A DNA stretch of 22,056 bases. Origin: CAZICM01 sp964537685. Its GTDB lineage: Bacteria > Myxococcota_A > Polyangia > Polyangiales > Polyangiaceae. The notes beneath the pieces are model-generated. The model ran no database searches. It was not told the DNA's origin and worked only from the letters and a program-made list of their open reading frames with translations. Shown piece by piece: positions 21,949 through 22,056 of the stretch (position 1 is its first letter; each line of letters begins with the position of its first letter). The stretch covers positions 1 through 22,056 of the forward strand of contig CAZICM010000099.1 in the NCBI GenBank assembly GCA_964537685.1, in the 5' to 3' direction. The translations under genes and the position numbers were made by a program.

Positions 21949-22056
21949 ACCATCAGCGTACCGTTCGCGTTGATGTCCCACAAATGAAAGGGTTGCCGAA
22001 ACGCCCTAAATCGCCGTATCTGCGCAAAACGATCCGATGGTAAAAACGACGCTCCC

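Overview
The window looks like an accessory-rich stretch of a Gram-negative bacterial chromosome of moderate to high GC. Two enzymes resemble eukaryotic families: a bifunctional PFK-2/FBPase-2 and a FAAH-like amidase. There is also a lipoprotein, an SpvB-type toxin start and orphan signalling. Together these would suit a Myxococcota/Bradymonadota-like (former deltaproteobacterial) host. That placement is inference; no rRNA or other phylogenetic marker is present.

Layout. (1) 1-1200: the left edge holds the N-terminus of a secreted SpvB/Tc-toxin-type protein on the minus strand that runs off the window. Behind it is a decayed copy of part of the gene found at the right end. (2) 1.2-8.9 kb: a patchwork of mostly single, mostly plus-strand genes: a lysine-rich hypothetical protein, an S24-like peptidase with two tiny neighbours, a DUF6232 membrane protein, a cupin, a nucleotidyltransferase-like protein, two GFA-family zinc proteins, an AAC(3)-I-type aminoglycoside acetyltransferase (minus strand), a TerB-cytochrome P450 fusion, a P-loop kinase and the stump of a methyltransferase gene. 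(3) 8.9-16.6 kb: a more ordinary metabolic and signalling block. It has an SDR oxidoreductase, an amidase, a bifunctional PFK-2/FBPase-2 divergent from a PfkB-family sugar kinase, a cysteine-rich lipoprotein and a membrane hybrid-less histidine kinase with no response regulator nearby. (4) 16.6-22 kb: a mobile element with a strongly folded 123-bp inverted-repeat element, a tyrosine recombinase and an excisionase-like HTH protein. These are followed by 1.6 kb of apparently non-coding DNA full of ordered repeats and a large coiled-coil protein of unknown function.

How the parts may work together. The PFK-2/FBPase-2 and the PfkB kinase share a 34-bp divergent intergenic region, and a perfect 11-bp dyad covers the start of the former. 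This suggests joint control of fructose-phosphate metabolism, possibly through fructose-2,6-bisphosphate, which is rare in bacteria. The Int/Xis pair, the helically phased AGCGGT array, the AT-rich stretch and the coiled-coil protein together look like the core of an undescribed integrative or replicating element. A dead inverted copy of the coiled-coil gene segment lies about 20 kb away, next to the toxin gene. The most unusual single gene is the TerB-P450 fusion.
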